From: Chinchilla lanigera
Lineage: Eukaryota; Chordata; Mammalia; Rodentia; Chinchillidae
Length of the DNA stretch: 64,000 bases
Direction: 5' to 3'
Assembly (NCBI RefSeq): GCF_000276665.1
Contig: NW_004955429.1
Location: 6,623,261-6,687,260 of the forward strand
Position numbers and translations under genes: made by a program. Within the stretch, counting starts at the first letter, position 1; each line of letters opens with the position of its first letter. The notes under the pieces were generated by a model. That model had not been told where the DNA came from, did not search any database, and saw only the letters and a program-made list of their open reading frames with translations. Shown piece by piece: positions 54,623-64,000 of this stretch.

Positions 54623-55036
54623 GAAATATCAAATCTTAAGCAAAAAGAATAAGAAGATTCCAGGAAGACAACAGACAAGAAACTGTCAGAGAGGTAGGAG
54701 GAGTTGAAAGGGCATTTAATGTCACAGAATACAAGAGCGTGGGAAATCGAAGGAAGGAGTGATGCACAGATTTCCATGCAACATAAAGCTTTACTAAGAT
54801 TTCAGTGTTTTGCTACTACTGGCTCATAACATCCCACAAGACCCAGGGCAAAAATTTTAAGAGTTTTACAAGGCAGTTAGTGCCAGGCTGGCAACTGAAA
54901 TCTGCATGGTGAACATGTTTGCACCACTACAAATCCAAGCTCTTGTCAGTCCTCCCTTGAAAAGCTAGTTGTACAACACTTTATCAGCACACCACTAAAT
55001 AAGCAATAGAAAATGCTCTTTAGATTTGTCAGGTAG
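54623..55036. other. Unannotated DNA
   Basis: No recognised feature. Confidence 0.45.
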
Positions 55037-55041
55037 GAAGC

Positions 55042-55504
55042 TGTCTTAGTTACTTTCTTGTCACTAGATGAAATACCCAATACCCAGAACTTAACTAACG
55101 GAGGAGAGGTTTATTTTGGCTCACAATTTTAGAAGGTTCAGCCCATGGTCAGCAGGCTCCAAGGCAGAAACGCCATGGTAGAAGGAACTGGGCAGAGGAC
55201 AGCTGCTCATCCAATGGCAGCCAGGAAGCAGAGAGAGAAGGAAAAAGCTTAGGAGGGAGACAAACCCTTCCAGATTATATTCTCAGTGACCCACCTCCAA
55301 CAGGTCCTATCTTCTAACAACAACTCAGCCATGAGTGCATAATTGAGTATAGTAGCCCCATGATCCACTTGTCTTTTTTTTGGTACCAGGAGTTGAACTC
55401 AGGGCCTTGTGCTTGCCAGGCACACGTGTTGCCAATCATCTTTCAAAAGCCTGCCTGTGAGTGCATCAGAGTTCTGGGAGACAGTCCAGATCTAAATCAT
55501 AACA
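55042..55504 (-). mobile_element. Solo LTR, MaLR, antisense, with ID insertion
   Basis: It runs from TGTCTTAG to CATAACA, with flanks GAAGC (55037-55041) and GAAGT (55505-55509), a 5-bp duplication with one mismatch. Body: 'GAGGTTTATTTTGGCTCAC', 'AACGCCATGGTAGAAGGA', 'GAGTTCTGGGAGACAGTCC'. A truncated ID element interrupts it. Confidence 0.88.
55373..55432 (-). mobile_element. Truncated ID-type SINE within the LTR
   Basis: A T-run, 'TGGTACCAGGAGTTGAACTC', 'AGGGCCTTGTGCTTGCCAGG', then the body stops early at 'CACACGTGTTGCC'. Confidence 0.85.
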
Positions 55505-56400
55505 GAAGTCATTTTAGAGCGGGTTTCTAGAACTACTTCTCAGTAGATAGATTGCATCGGGCTAAAGAGTGAGTGGGAGGAAGGAAATGGAGAGTCGTAA
55601 GGACAAAGGAAGATATAAATTATGTCATGGCCTAGAGTAACATGAAGTTACTGGAAAGAAGAAATAAGCATATTTATAGCTCAGGGGGATGTTTCCAGCA
55701 GAAAGAAAGCCAAACAGAAGGCACAAGGTGACACAGAAGAAGGTCTCAGAGGAGGGGAGAGAGGAAGGAATTCGGGGCACAAATGTAGGGAATTCCTGAA
55801 TACGGGGAGGGGTGGTTTACCACCCAAAATTAGAAGGAAGATGGAATTTCTAATGGGAACCAATATTTGCCACTCAACCTGCATTTGAATTTGGGGTCCC
55901 TCCAGCTCCCTTCAAGTAAATCTGACTGCTTCTGATTTTGTAAGCTAATGGTTTCTGCCGCTCATTTTTCCTCCGTGCAAAAGCAAGGATCTTTCCCTTG
56001 GTTACTCACATGAAGCACAAGTTTAAAAATTATTATAGCAAGCAATTAAGAAGAAATAACAAGCGTGTGAAAAGGTGTATACATGTGGAATTGTTTAGGT
56101 GGATAATTTGATTCTCTTAGCTTCTGAATTTGGTTAGGAAATAAATTAATCCTGGATTTAATTTCTTCCCCTTATTTATCCTGCTTTCCCTGTCATTTTC
56201 GCTAGTGTGGAGCCAGGTTGCCATACTGGCTTGTACTAGTCCATTTCTAACCTAACGAGTTCCCCGCTCAAAGTCTGGATCATGGACTCCATATCATTCT
56301 TCATCACCATTTTTAGTCCTAGTGAGAAAAACAAGTCATTGAGACTGGAAGGAAAGATTTTTGAGTGCATTCTCAGAGCCAGAATTGTGTCTTATTAATC
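55505..56400. other. Unannotated DNA
   Basis: No recognised element. Repeat-poor. Confidence 0.45.
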
Positions 56401-56404
56401 TTTA

Positions 56405-56945
56405 TATCCTCATTCTATCCGTTTATTCATTCAATAAATATTTATTATGAGCACACTATTTTCTCAGCAAGATGCCATAGGGTAGGACTGATGTGGTAAA
56501 CACACAGAGCTTTTAGTATAATGGGAGAGACATATTAAGTAGACATACAAATAAATATATATAATTACAAAGGTAATAAGTGCTTTGAAGGGAAAATGAA
56601 GAGTTCAACGAAATGTTAGAGAGAGTGCTGACTGAAATTCTGAGTTAGGGGTGGGCTTCCCTGAGAAAGTTCTCAAATCTGAAAGATGAATAGGAGTTTT
56701 CGAGGAAAAGCCTGAAGCAAAGAGCATTCCAGGCAGAACAAGTACCTGCTGAGAAGAACCTGCAGCAGAAGAGCTTTCTCTTCTTAGAAAAAATCAAAAC
56801 CCAAAGAAAGCAGTATATGTAAAATCTAATAAGAAAGACAGGCTCAAATATGTAAATTCAGCTAAAGCTTTTCAATTTTATTCTAGGTGCAATTATAAAT
56901 AGTGAAGGCTTAAGACAAGGCAATGACATCACCTAAATTGTGTTC
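56405..56945 (-). mobile_element. LINE-2 3' end, antisense
   Basis: 'TTCATTCAATAAATATTTATTATGAGC' (in part) at the left is the reverse of the L2 tail. Further right come 'AGGGGTGGGCTTCCCTGAG', 'AAGAGCATTCCAGGCAGAAC', and 'GACAAGGCAATGACATCACC' near 56913, in the usual L2 order. Ancient and non-coding. Confidence 0.82.
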
Positions 56946-56954
56946 TTAAAAGAT

Positions 56955-57098
56955 TGCTGGGTGCAGCACAAGTGCTATAATCCTGGCACTCAGGAGGCTG
57001 AAGCAGGAGGATTGTCACAAGTTCAAGGCTAGCCTATGCTACATAGTGAGTTTGAGGCCAGCCTGACTTGCATAGTAAGATCTTGTCTCAAAAAAACC
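56955..57098 (+). mobile_element. B1-type SINE with internal duplication, sense
   Basis: 'GCACTCAGGAGGCTGAAGCAGG', then two core copies ('CAAGGCTAGCCTATGCTACAT' and 'TGAGGCCAGCCTGACTTGCAT'), ending 'TCTTGTCTCAAAAAAA'. Confidence 0.93.
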
Positions 57099-57189
57099 CT
57101 CAAAAAGAATGTAAAATAAAAGGCTATGAGCTTTGATAATGCACAGAAGGATTGGAAAAGGAGGAAACTGGAGAGCTCATTTTGAGGCC

Positions 57190-57602
57190 AGTTTACTTGA
57201 ATGGAGAAAGCAAATGTGGTATTTATATACAATGGAGTACCACCATGCCATAAAAAAGGATAAAGTTTAGTCCTTTGTAGGAAAATGGATGCACCTTGAG
57301 ACAATAGTGTTAAATGAAGTAAATTAGACACACGTGCTTAAATACCACGTGGTTTCTCTTATGCCAGAAACCCAATGTCTAAACAATTTAATGACCGAAG
57401 TAAAAGATAAGTAATAGAAACAGGTAATAGGTCTTTTGCCAACGGGAAGGGGGGGCTCAAGATGGAGGGAGGAGAGGCTGAAGGGAGGGGAAAGCATGAG
57501 GACAAGAAGGATGTGTTCTGCATACGTACCAGCTCCCCACAATTCATGTAATCATGACGTATTGTAAGCATATACCAATAAAAATTTTAGAAATTAAAAA
57601 AT
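57190..57602 (+). mobile_element. LINE-1 3' end, sense
   Basis: The end of ORF2 ('ATACAATGGAGTACCACCATGCC', 'GGAAAATGGATGCACC') leads into a purine-rich 3' UTR. It ends 'CATGACGTATTGTAAGCATATACC' and 'AATAAAAATTTTAG' (polyadenylation signal), with an A-rich tail. It seems younger than the L1M copies nearby. The same 3' end recurs at 61530-61605. Confidence 0.85.
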
Positions 57603-57744
57603 TATGGCATGCCGATGGCCGCCACTACCCCCCACCAATATATGGGTGGAAAATATATGTGGAAAATATTGCCTAGCTGAAAAGAAAGAAATCTAAGCAA
57701 AGCAGCTGGAAGGAATGGAAGCAGCTGAAAATGTATAGAAGAGC

Positions 57745-58145
57745 CACCTTAAAAATTTAGGCTCACATGGTTTCACTGTTAATTTTTAAAAATTTTAAAG
57801 AACTGATTAAGTAGATGGAACTTAAACTGTTCCTAAACACCAAAAGAGGAACCATCTCATATTATACTTATGAAAGTTTAGCACTGTCATCAAAATCTAA
57901 CAAGAAAAGAGGAACCGTCCCTTATCAAAATTTATGTTAAAAATCCCAATAGAGCAATGACAGTTGTAATTCAATAGTAGTTTTTTTTTTTTTTTAAATG
58001 CCATCTCCAATTGGATTCTTCCCTGGACTGCAATAACTTATTAATACCCTAAAGGAAAATATATAAAATCCCTTTCATAGATACAGGAAAAGTATTTGAT
58101 AAAGCCCAATACCCAACCTGATTACAAAAGTATGGAATAAACTAA
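57745..58145 (+). mobile_element. LINE-1 ORF2 reverse-transcriptase fragment, sense
   Basis: 'CTCACATGGTTTCACTGTTAAT' and 'GGAAAAGTATTTGATAAAGCCC' are typical of the L1 RT region. There are internal deletions and the frame is broken. Confidence 0.72.
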
Positions 58146-58285
58146 GAATAGATGACAATAGCAGAATACACATTCTTTTCACATGCTGTCATGTATACAA
58201 GAACATTCTCCAGAACAGACCATATATTTCTTAGGTCATAAAATAAATTTTAATGAATTTTAAGACTGAAGTCATCCAACGCCCC

Positions 58286-58288
58286 CAC

Positions 58289-58318
<30 letters not shown>
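58286..58318. repeat. (CA)n microsatellite
   Basis: (CA)n run directly at the edge of the ID insertion. Confidence 0.95.
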
Positions 58319-58319
<1 letters not shown>

Positions 58320-58398
58320 CTGGGCTAGGGATCAAACCCAGGGCTGCACTCGGAAATGCTAGGCAAGCACTCTACTACCAAACTACAGCCCCAGTGCT
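58319..58398 (-). mobile_element. ID-type SINE (old), antisense
   Basis: 'CTGGGCTAGGGATCAAACCC', 'GAAATGCTAGGCAAGCACTC', 'CTACCAAACTACAGCCCC'. The (CA)n just left of it stands where the A-tail should be. Confidence 0.9.
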
Positions 58399-58624
58399 AA
58401 TGCATCCCTTCTGATAACAATAAAAACTAAAATCAATAACAGAAGGAAAATTGGCAAATTCACAAATATGTGGAAACCAAACAACGTACTCTTTTAACAA
58501 CAAATGGGTCAAAAAATCACAAAGGAAATTAGAAAATACCTTGAGCTAAATGAAAACAAAACATCATATACCACATTTCTGGAATACAGAGAAAGAAGAA
58601 CTAAAGAAATTTATAGTTGTAAAC

Positions 58625-59925
58625 ACATATGTTTTAGTGTTTTTATCATGAAGAGTGTTTGTTGACTTTTGTCAAATGCTTTCTCTGCATCAGTTGAGAC
58701 AACCATGTGGGGTACTTATCCTTCATTGTATCAAAGTTGTATACTATATTGATTGCTTTTCACTTGAGGAGCTATCCTTGTATTCCAGGAATCCCACCTG
58801 GTCATGGCGTGTGACCCTTTTAAAGTCCTGTTAAAACCACTTTGTTTTTATTTTGTTAAGAATTTTTGTATCAGTATTCATTGGTCTGCACAGATACTGG
58901 TCTATAATTTTCTTTCCTTGGAAGGAGAATACTGGCTTCATAGAATAAGTTATAAAGTTTTACATTTCTTTAGATTTTCTGAAGAGCTGGAGAAAGATTG
59001 GTGTTAATTCTTTAAATGTTTGGTAGAATTTGCCAGTGAAGTCTGCTGGTCTACAGGACTTTTCTTTCTTGGGAGGTTTTTGCTTACTGATTCAATTTCC
59101 TTTTTCATTCTAGATTTATTCATGATTTAGTTTTTGTAGATTGTGTGTTTCCAGGACTTTGTACATTTCAGCTAGGTTATCCTATTTCTGGTGTACAGTT
59201 ATTCACTGTGTCCTCATATCTTTTTACTTCTGTAAAGCTAGGAGTAATTTCCCCACTTTCATTTTTGGTTTTAGTTTAGCTAAAGATTAGTCAACTTGAC
59301 CTTTTCAAAGAGTCAACTTTTGGTTTTGTTGATTTTTTGCTATTTTTTTTTTGTAATTCCCTTTTATCTATCTTTAACCTAATCTTTACTATTTCCTTTT
59401 ATCTGTTAGTTTTGAGTTTAGCTTGCTCTTCATTTTCTATTCCTTAAGATATAATGTTATGTGTTGATTGGAGTTCTTTTTTTTTTTTTAGGTACCAGCA
59501 ATCGAACTCATGACATCGTGCTTGTCAGGTAGGTGCTGTGCCACTGAGCTAAATCTTCAGCCCCTTGGAGTTCTTTTTTTAATGATGCACTTACAACAAT
59601 AATTTCTTAGCACTATTTTTTGCTGTATCCCAGAGCTTTAGTATATTAAATTTTATTATTGTTTAGCTCAATGTATTTTCCAATTTCCCTTGTAATTTCT
59701 TCTTTGACCCATTGACTGTATGTTGTTACATTTGTGACTTTTCCAGTTTTCCTTCTATTTTTGATTTTTAGTTTCATTCCATTATCATGAGAACAGGTAC
59801 TTTGTATGCATTCAATCATTTGTCGTTGATTAAGACTTGTTTTATAGCCTAACATATGATCTGTTCTGGAGAATGTTCCATGTACACTTGAAGAAAGTGT
59901 GTATTTTGTTGTTTCTGAATGGATT
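58625..59925 (-). mobile_element. LINE-1 ORF2, antisense
   Basis: The reverse complement of the RT region and of the linker upstream: 'CTTTCTCTGCATCAGTTGAGAC', 'ATTCCAGGAATCCCACCTGG', 'TGGTCTATAATTTTCTTTCC', 'AGTCAACTTTTGGTTTTGTTG', 'ATATGATCTGTTCTGGAGAATG'. Frames are broken. One ID insertion. Confidence 0.87.
59483..59564 (-). mobile_element. ID-type SINE with target duplication, antisense
   Basis: 'GGTACCAGCAATCGAACTCATG', 'GCCACTGAGCTAAATCTTCAG', flanked by TTGGAGTTCTTTTTT at 59468-59482 and 59565-59579. Confidence 0.95.
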
Positions 59926-59939
59926 ATTCTGAATATGTT

Positions 59940-60015
59940 TATTATTTATCCATCCTCCACCATCCTTCCATCCATTTACCCATCCTTCCACCTCTGTACC
60001 CACCCATTCATCTTT
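59940..60015. repeat. Imperfect (CCAT)n-type repeat
   Basis: CATCC/CCATCCTT/CACCCATTCAT units with drift. Confidence 0.75.
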
Positions 60016-60019
60016 CTAT

Positions 60020-60370
60020 CTTACTGTGCAGCTTTTATAGCTATTGTGGCCTGGAAAACTGCATCCCTAGTTATTCATTATATCTGTTTTCACTATGCAG
60101 ATCTCTGTGTAAATATAACCTCAGAGAAATTTCCTCTGACCACAGTATCTAAAATTGAATCCCACTTCACCACATCCCCCATCACTATCTTGTTTCCTGG
60201 TTTGTTGTTTTCATTGCATTTATCACAATATGAATTTCTACAACTGACTCTTTACTCATTTATTCTCTCTCCCAGTAGAATACAAACTCAGTGAAAAAGG
60301 AGATCATCTTACTTATAGCAAAAACTTAGTATACATTTGATTAATATATTTGTTAACATTTGTTAAATGT
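60020..60370 (+). mobile_element. LINE-2 3' end, sense
   Basis: 'TTTCCTCTGACCACAGTATC', 'TTCATTGCATTTATCACAATATG', 'CCCAGTAGAATACAAACTCAG' and a TTGTTAAATG tail follow the L2 3' order. Confidence 0.78.
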
Positions 60371-60590
60371 CACCCGGCTCTCCAAAAAAACCCACATTAT
60401 TTGTACTTAAATGAATTTGTTTCTATGGCTTTTTCATGTGGGAGACTTCGAGGCAATTCTCATACCTGTGTAGTTTTTCTATGCCTTTTCTTTCCCTTAT
60501 ATTGAAGTCTTAAATCCATTTTGAGTTGCTTTTTGTAACCTGTGAGAGACAGGAGTCTAGTTTTTCATCATCACTAGGGATTGCTTTCTT

Positions 60591-60687
60591 TTTTTTTGTT
60601 TTGTTTTTTTCCCAGTACCAGGAATCAAACTCATGACCTTGCATTTGCCAGGCAGGCGCTGTGCCACTGAGCTAAATCCCCAGCCCA
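60591..60687 (-). mobile_element. ID-type SINE with target duplication, antisense
   Basis: A T/G-rich tail, 'CCCAGTACCAGGAATCAAAC', 'TCATGACCTTGCATTTGCC', 'GAGCTAAATCCCCAGCCC', flanked by GGATTGCTTTCTT at 60578-60590 and 60688-60700. Confidence 0.95.
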
Positions 60688-60964
60688 GGATTGCTTTCTT
60701 GATTCCTATTTCAGATAATTCACTACTGGTCTATGGCCATAGTAGAGATTTTCATATGTTGATTTTTTTTTTCTAACTTGAAACTTTGCTGAATTCATTT
60801 AGTAAAACTATTCCTATAGTTTTTTAAAACTTTTGTGATTTTCTATATATAAGATTATATCATTGCAAACTGACAACTTGACTTCTTTTGCAATTTGGAT
60901 GGCCCTTTCATTTCTTTCTCTTGCTTGATTGCTCTGGCTAAGACTTCCAGAACTATGCTGAATA

Positions 60965-61608
60965 AAAGCATGGTTTCTCATAATGAGAAACACAAAATAT
61001 GAATACAGAGCAAAATAAAAAAAATAGGCAATATGAAATAGAAATATTTAATTTTGTAAATGGGAAAGAGAACAAGAAATGGAAGAGGGAGAGGTTGGGA
61101 AGGAGATGAAAAAAAGAATTAAGATATGTTGTGTTCATTATTATGTCTTGTATTTAGAAGTTCCCCCCAAAGCCTCATGCAGTTTTGAAGATGGGTGGAT
61201 TAAGGTGTGTGAATGTGGATTAAGGGTGTGACACTGGGATTAAGGGTATGGATAATGGAAGCTCCACCCTGGGTATGGATGGCACCAATCAATAGGCTTG
61301 TAGCCTGGATGGAATGCAAAGGGACAGAAGGACAGCAGGCTACTGCAGCTGCTTACTGCCTTCTGCTTGCCATGCCATGAACTGTTTCTCCTCTGCAATG
61401 CCACCCAGCTTGGGAACCAGCTGATTATGGACTGAACCCTCTAGGAACTGTGAGCCAAAATAAACCTTTCCTCTTTTAACTTATGGGTGTTGGGTGTTTT
61501 GTCCCAAAAATGAGAAAAATAAGTAAGACATATATGTACTACCTCCCTATGAGGAATGTAATCATTCTGTACTGAAAACATGTACTAACAAAAGATAGAA
61601 ATTGAAAA
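60965..61608 (+). mobile_element. LINE-1 3' end (sense) inserted in antisense L1
   Basis: A purine-rich stretch ('GGAAGAGGGAGAGGTTGGG' near 61081) and, after a MaLR insertion, 'GGAATGTAATCATTCTGTACTG' with 'ACTAACAAAAGATAGAAATTG' and an A-run. This matches the 3' end seen at 57440-57602. The antisense L1 is continuous if this block is removed, and ATGGT flanks both sides. Confidence 0.72.
61127..61530 (+). mobile_element. MaLR-type LTR, sense, nested
   Basis: 'TTCCCCCCAAAGCCTCATGC' follows the start. Three GGATTAAGG-type tandem units lie at about 61197-61250. 'GGGAACCAGCTGATTATGGAC' and 'CCAAAATAAACCTTTCCTC' form the right part, ending AAGTAAGACA. Same family as 34728-35118. The exact left end is uncertain. 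Confidence 0.83.
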
Positions 61609-63310
61609 AAATGGTGAAAGTGGATATTCTTGTCTTGTTCTAAATCTTAGAAAATGTTCAGTTTTCCCCATTCAGTATAATGTTAGTTGTTGGCTTATTA
61701 TATATGGCCTTTATGTTAAGGTACATTCCTTATATACTTAATTTGTTTTTATATATTTTTATCACGAAGTGATGTTTTTCTCAATTTTATCAAATGCCTT
61801 TTCTGTATTTATTGAGATGACCATATCACATTTATAAATGTATACTTAAAATTATTTTCTCTTGCTGAATTGACCCTTTTATTATTATACAGTGACCTTC
61901 CTTGTCTCTTTTACTGCTTTGGATTTAAGGTCTATTTTATTTGACATTAGTATGACCACATTGCTTTCTTTTAGATTCTATTTGCATATCTTATTCTACT
62001 CTTTCCCTTTCAGTCTATATGTGTTCTCAGAGGTGAATTTAGTGCCATGTAAGCAACATAGATCTTGATCTTTTATCCATTCAGTCACGGATGTCTGTTA
62101 ATTGGCAAATTTAACCCATTAACAGTCAAGGTAATTGTTGATAGATAATGTCATACTACAGCCATTATGTAATTTATTTTCTAATTTTGTTTCTTTATCC
62201 CTTTCTTACAATCTTCATCTATGGTCAGATGATTTACTCCGTCTTTGATTCCTTGCCTAGTAGTTTTGGTTTGTCTATTATAGATTTTGCTTTGTGGTTA
62301 CCCTGAGGCTTACACAAAACATCTCTTGATGATAACAAGCTATTGTGAAATGAGAGCAATTTAACAGGATCATGAAGATAAGAATAGGAACAAGGAACAA
62401 AATGAAAGAATAAAAACACAGTATGCTTGTATTTCATTTTTGCCCACATTTTGAATTTTTTGTATCCCATTTTACATCTTTCTATATTGCCTATCTCAAC
62501 ATATTAATGTAGCTATTATTTTTGTTTTGTTTTTTAGCCTTCATACTAAAGATATGAATGATTTACACACCATGCTTATAATATTATGGTATTTTAACTT
62601 TGTATAATTACTTTCACCAGGGAGTGTCATACCTTCCCATGTTTTCTTCTTACTCATAAATGTCTCTTTCATTTAGTCTGAAGAATTTCCTTTAACATTT
62701 ATTGGAGAAGAGTTCTGGTGGAGATATATTCTCTCAACTTTTGTCTAGGAATGTCTTTGTCTTGCTTCATTTCTAAAGGATTAGCTTTAGCGAGGACAAT
62801 TCCCTTGGTTGACAGTTTTTTTCTTCTGTGCTGTGAAAATCTCACACCACTCTCTCCTGGGCTGTAAGGTTTCTGCTGAGAAGCTGGTTTTCAGATGAAC
62901 TAGAATACTTCTGCCCATGTGTTGTTTCTTTTCTTGCAGGCTGGAGCTTCTTTTTATCTTTCACCCTTGAGAGCTTAGTTATCAGACAATGTACAGTAGA
63001 CTTGTTTGAATTAAATTTGATTGGTGACCTTTGGCCTTCATGTGCTTAGATATTTGTACTCTTCTCTAGGTTTGGGGATTTTTCTGTTAATTTTTTTTGA
63101 ATAAGCTTCCTACCCCTCTGACAATCTCAAGTCCTCTTGAATACTCATAACCTAACATTGTCTCTCTTAAGCCTGTCCCAGAGTTCCCACAGTTCTCTGT
63201 CATTCCTCTTCACTCTCTTTTCCTGTTTCTCCTCCAACTCTTATTTTCAAATAGCCTGTCTTTGAGCTTGCTGATTCTTTCTTCTGTTTGAATGATCCTG
63301 CTATTGATGA

Positions 63311-64000
63311 CTCTGTCAGGTGCTATGGATGGACCAGCGCTAGTCTCATATGACACACCTGTGACCAGCAATTCTGCCAAGCTGCATCATACCCTGAGCT
63401 CACAGCTCACCAAGATGAGCATACCACTGGGTTAGCACCAACGCCCACTCTGCTATGGGCTGCCTGTTGCTGAAGTGGACTCTTGGCCCAGGATTGGCGT
63501 GACCAGCCAGCAGTGACACTAGCTAGAATAGAGCTCTGGTAGGGTGGAGCCACGCCTTCCACTGGCACTGAGATGTTCTAGAGGCTCCATCTGCAGGCAG
63601 GCCTGGGGATGAGGCCCAGTGTTAAGTTTTACCACCCCAGCACTAAGATCCAGAAGACATTCTTGTGTTTACCACCCTGTCCAACCGCCATCAAATGGGA
63701 CCTCACACTCAGCTATGCTGCCTGAGTTTGGGGAAATACCATTGAAGGCAGTTCTTTGGCCATTTGGACAGCTACTAAGCAGAATCACTTGTGAGTCTCA
63801 CAACCCTGAGGACCTACAACATCTCAGGGGTTCACTGAGACCCATCCCATACCAGTCCAGTGCATGAGTCCGTCCTACTGCCTACAGGTCTCTCCTGCTG
63901 CCGAAGCAGTTGTAGGGTCGAGTTTGCAAGCACTAGCCTGGTGATACGGTGCTGCCAAAGCTGATGGAGACAGTCCTGTGGCTAGCAGCGCTGATGGTAA
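63311..64000. other. Unclassified, possibly L1 5' region or other repeat
   Basis: Medium-GC sequence adjoining the 5' end of the antisense L1. It could be that element's 5' UTR, which differs between subfamilies. The 82-codon frame at 63619-63867 shows no domain. Confidence 0.35.

Larger units (their letters stand above)
58146..58620 (+). mobile_element. LINE-1 endonuclease-linker fragment, sense
   Basis: 'AGCAGAATACACATTCTTTTC', 'CAGAACAGACCATATATTTC', and after an ID insertion 'ATATGTGGAAACCAAACAACG' and 'CAAAGGAAATTAGAAAATACC'. This is the region upstream of the RT domain, yet it lies downstream of the RT fragment (see findings). Confidence 0.78.
60420..63310 (-). mobile_element. LINE-1, antisense, with nested insertions
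   Basis: From left to right it reads backward through the L1. The RT region comes first ('TTTGCAATTTGGATGGCCC', then 'GCTCTGGCTAAGACTTCCAG' near 60933). It resumes after an insertion with 'AAAGTGGATATTCTTGTCTTG' at 61617. The endonuclease/ORF2 start (about 61840-62500) and the ORF1 region follow ('TTTGAATAAGCTTCCTACCC' near 63098, 'GCTTGCTGATTCTTTCTTC' near 63266). All frames are broken. It contains an ID element, a sense L1 3' end and, inside that, a MaLR LTR. Confidence 0.82.

Noticed and set aside
58146..59925. L1 5' inversion (twin priming) of a single element
   Set aside because: For one element with a 5' inversion the inverted part must be the 5' part. Here a sense piece lies left of an antisense body, which does not fit either orientation, so two elements are more likely.

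Overview
This window is nuclear DNA from a mammal, almost certainly a rodent. It is dense with short 7SL-derived B1-type SINEs (several with the internal duplication typical of rodent B1) and with tRNA-Ala-like ID-type SINEs. It also holds MaLR-type LTRs of the rodent ORR1/MT style, old LINE-1, LINE-2 and MIR copies, and no dimeric Alu. The SINE sequences do not look murine, so a non-murid rodent is likely, but the species cannot be fixed from sequence alone. One 165-base run of N (17379-17543) shows this is draft assembly.

No protein-coding gene can be supported. Every open frame is short, and the recognisable ones lie inside repeats. The one certain gene is a canonical tRNA-Asn(GTT) at 10712-10785 on the + strand, with good internal promoter boxes and a T-run terminator. 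It sits in a CpG-rich island-like stretch (about 9.6-11.1 kb) that stands out from an AT-rich, CpG-poor background and may also carry a Pol II promoter.

Layout: 0.85-2.3 kb is an antisense L1 carrying two ID insertions. 3.8-4.2 kb is a solo MaLR LTR with a perfect 5-bp target duplication. 4.4-4.7 kb is a MIR. 5.6-9.6 kb is mostly single-copy. 9.6-11.1 kb is the CpG-rich tRNA domain. 11.6-15.4 kb holds B1, B1-ID hybrids, MIR and L1 pieces. 15.4-23.9 kb holds unclassified blocks, a young ID element beside the gap, and two Tigger-family DNA transposons (21.7-23.0 kb). 24-30 kb is AT-rich with scattered ID elements and a 183-nt pure purine tract. 30-35.1 kb holds MLT1 and MaLR LTRs. 35.4-36 kb and 41.9-42.8 kb are two copies of one unidentified LTR-like element; the second is cleanly inserted in a 3-kb sense L1. 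45-46.7 kb holds a hAT MITE and more SINEs. 53.2-53.5 kb is a mariner transposase tail. 55-64 kb is a stack of MaLR, L2 and L1 copies, some nested three deep.

No multi-gene system, CRISPR array or operon is present, as expected for such DNA. The best leads are the CpG-rich tRNA domain, the unidentified LTR-like family with internal tandem arrays, a 23-bp sequence copied into an old L1, the mariner remnant, and several repeat-poor, homeodomain-motif-rich segments that look like conserved enhancers. Family names for repeats come from recognising typical sequence, not from a database search.
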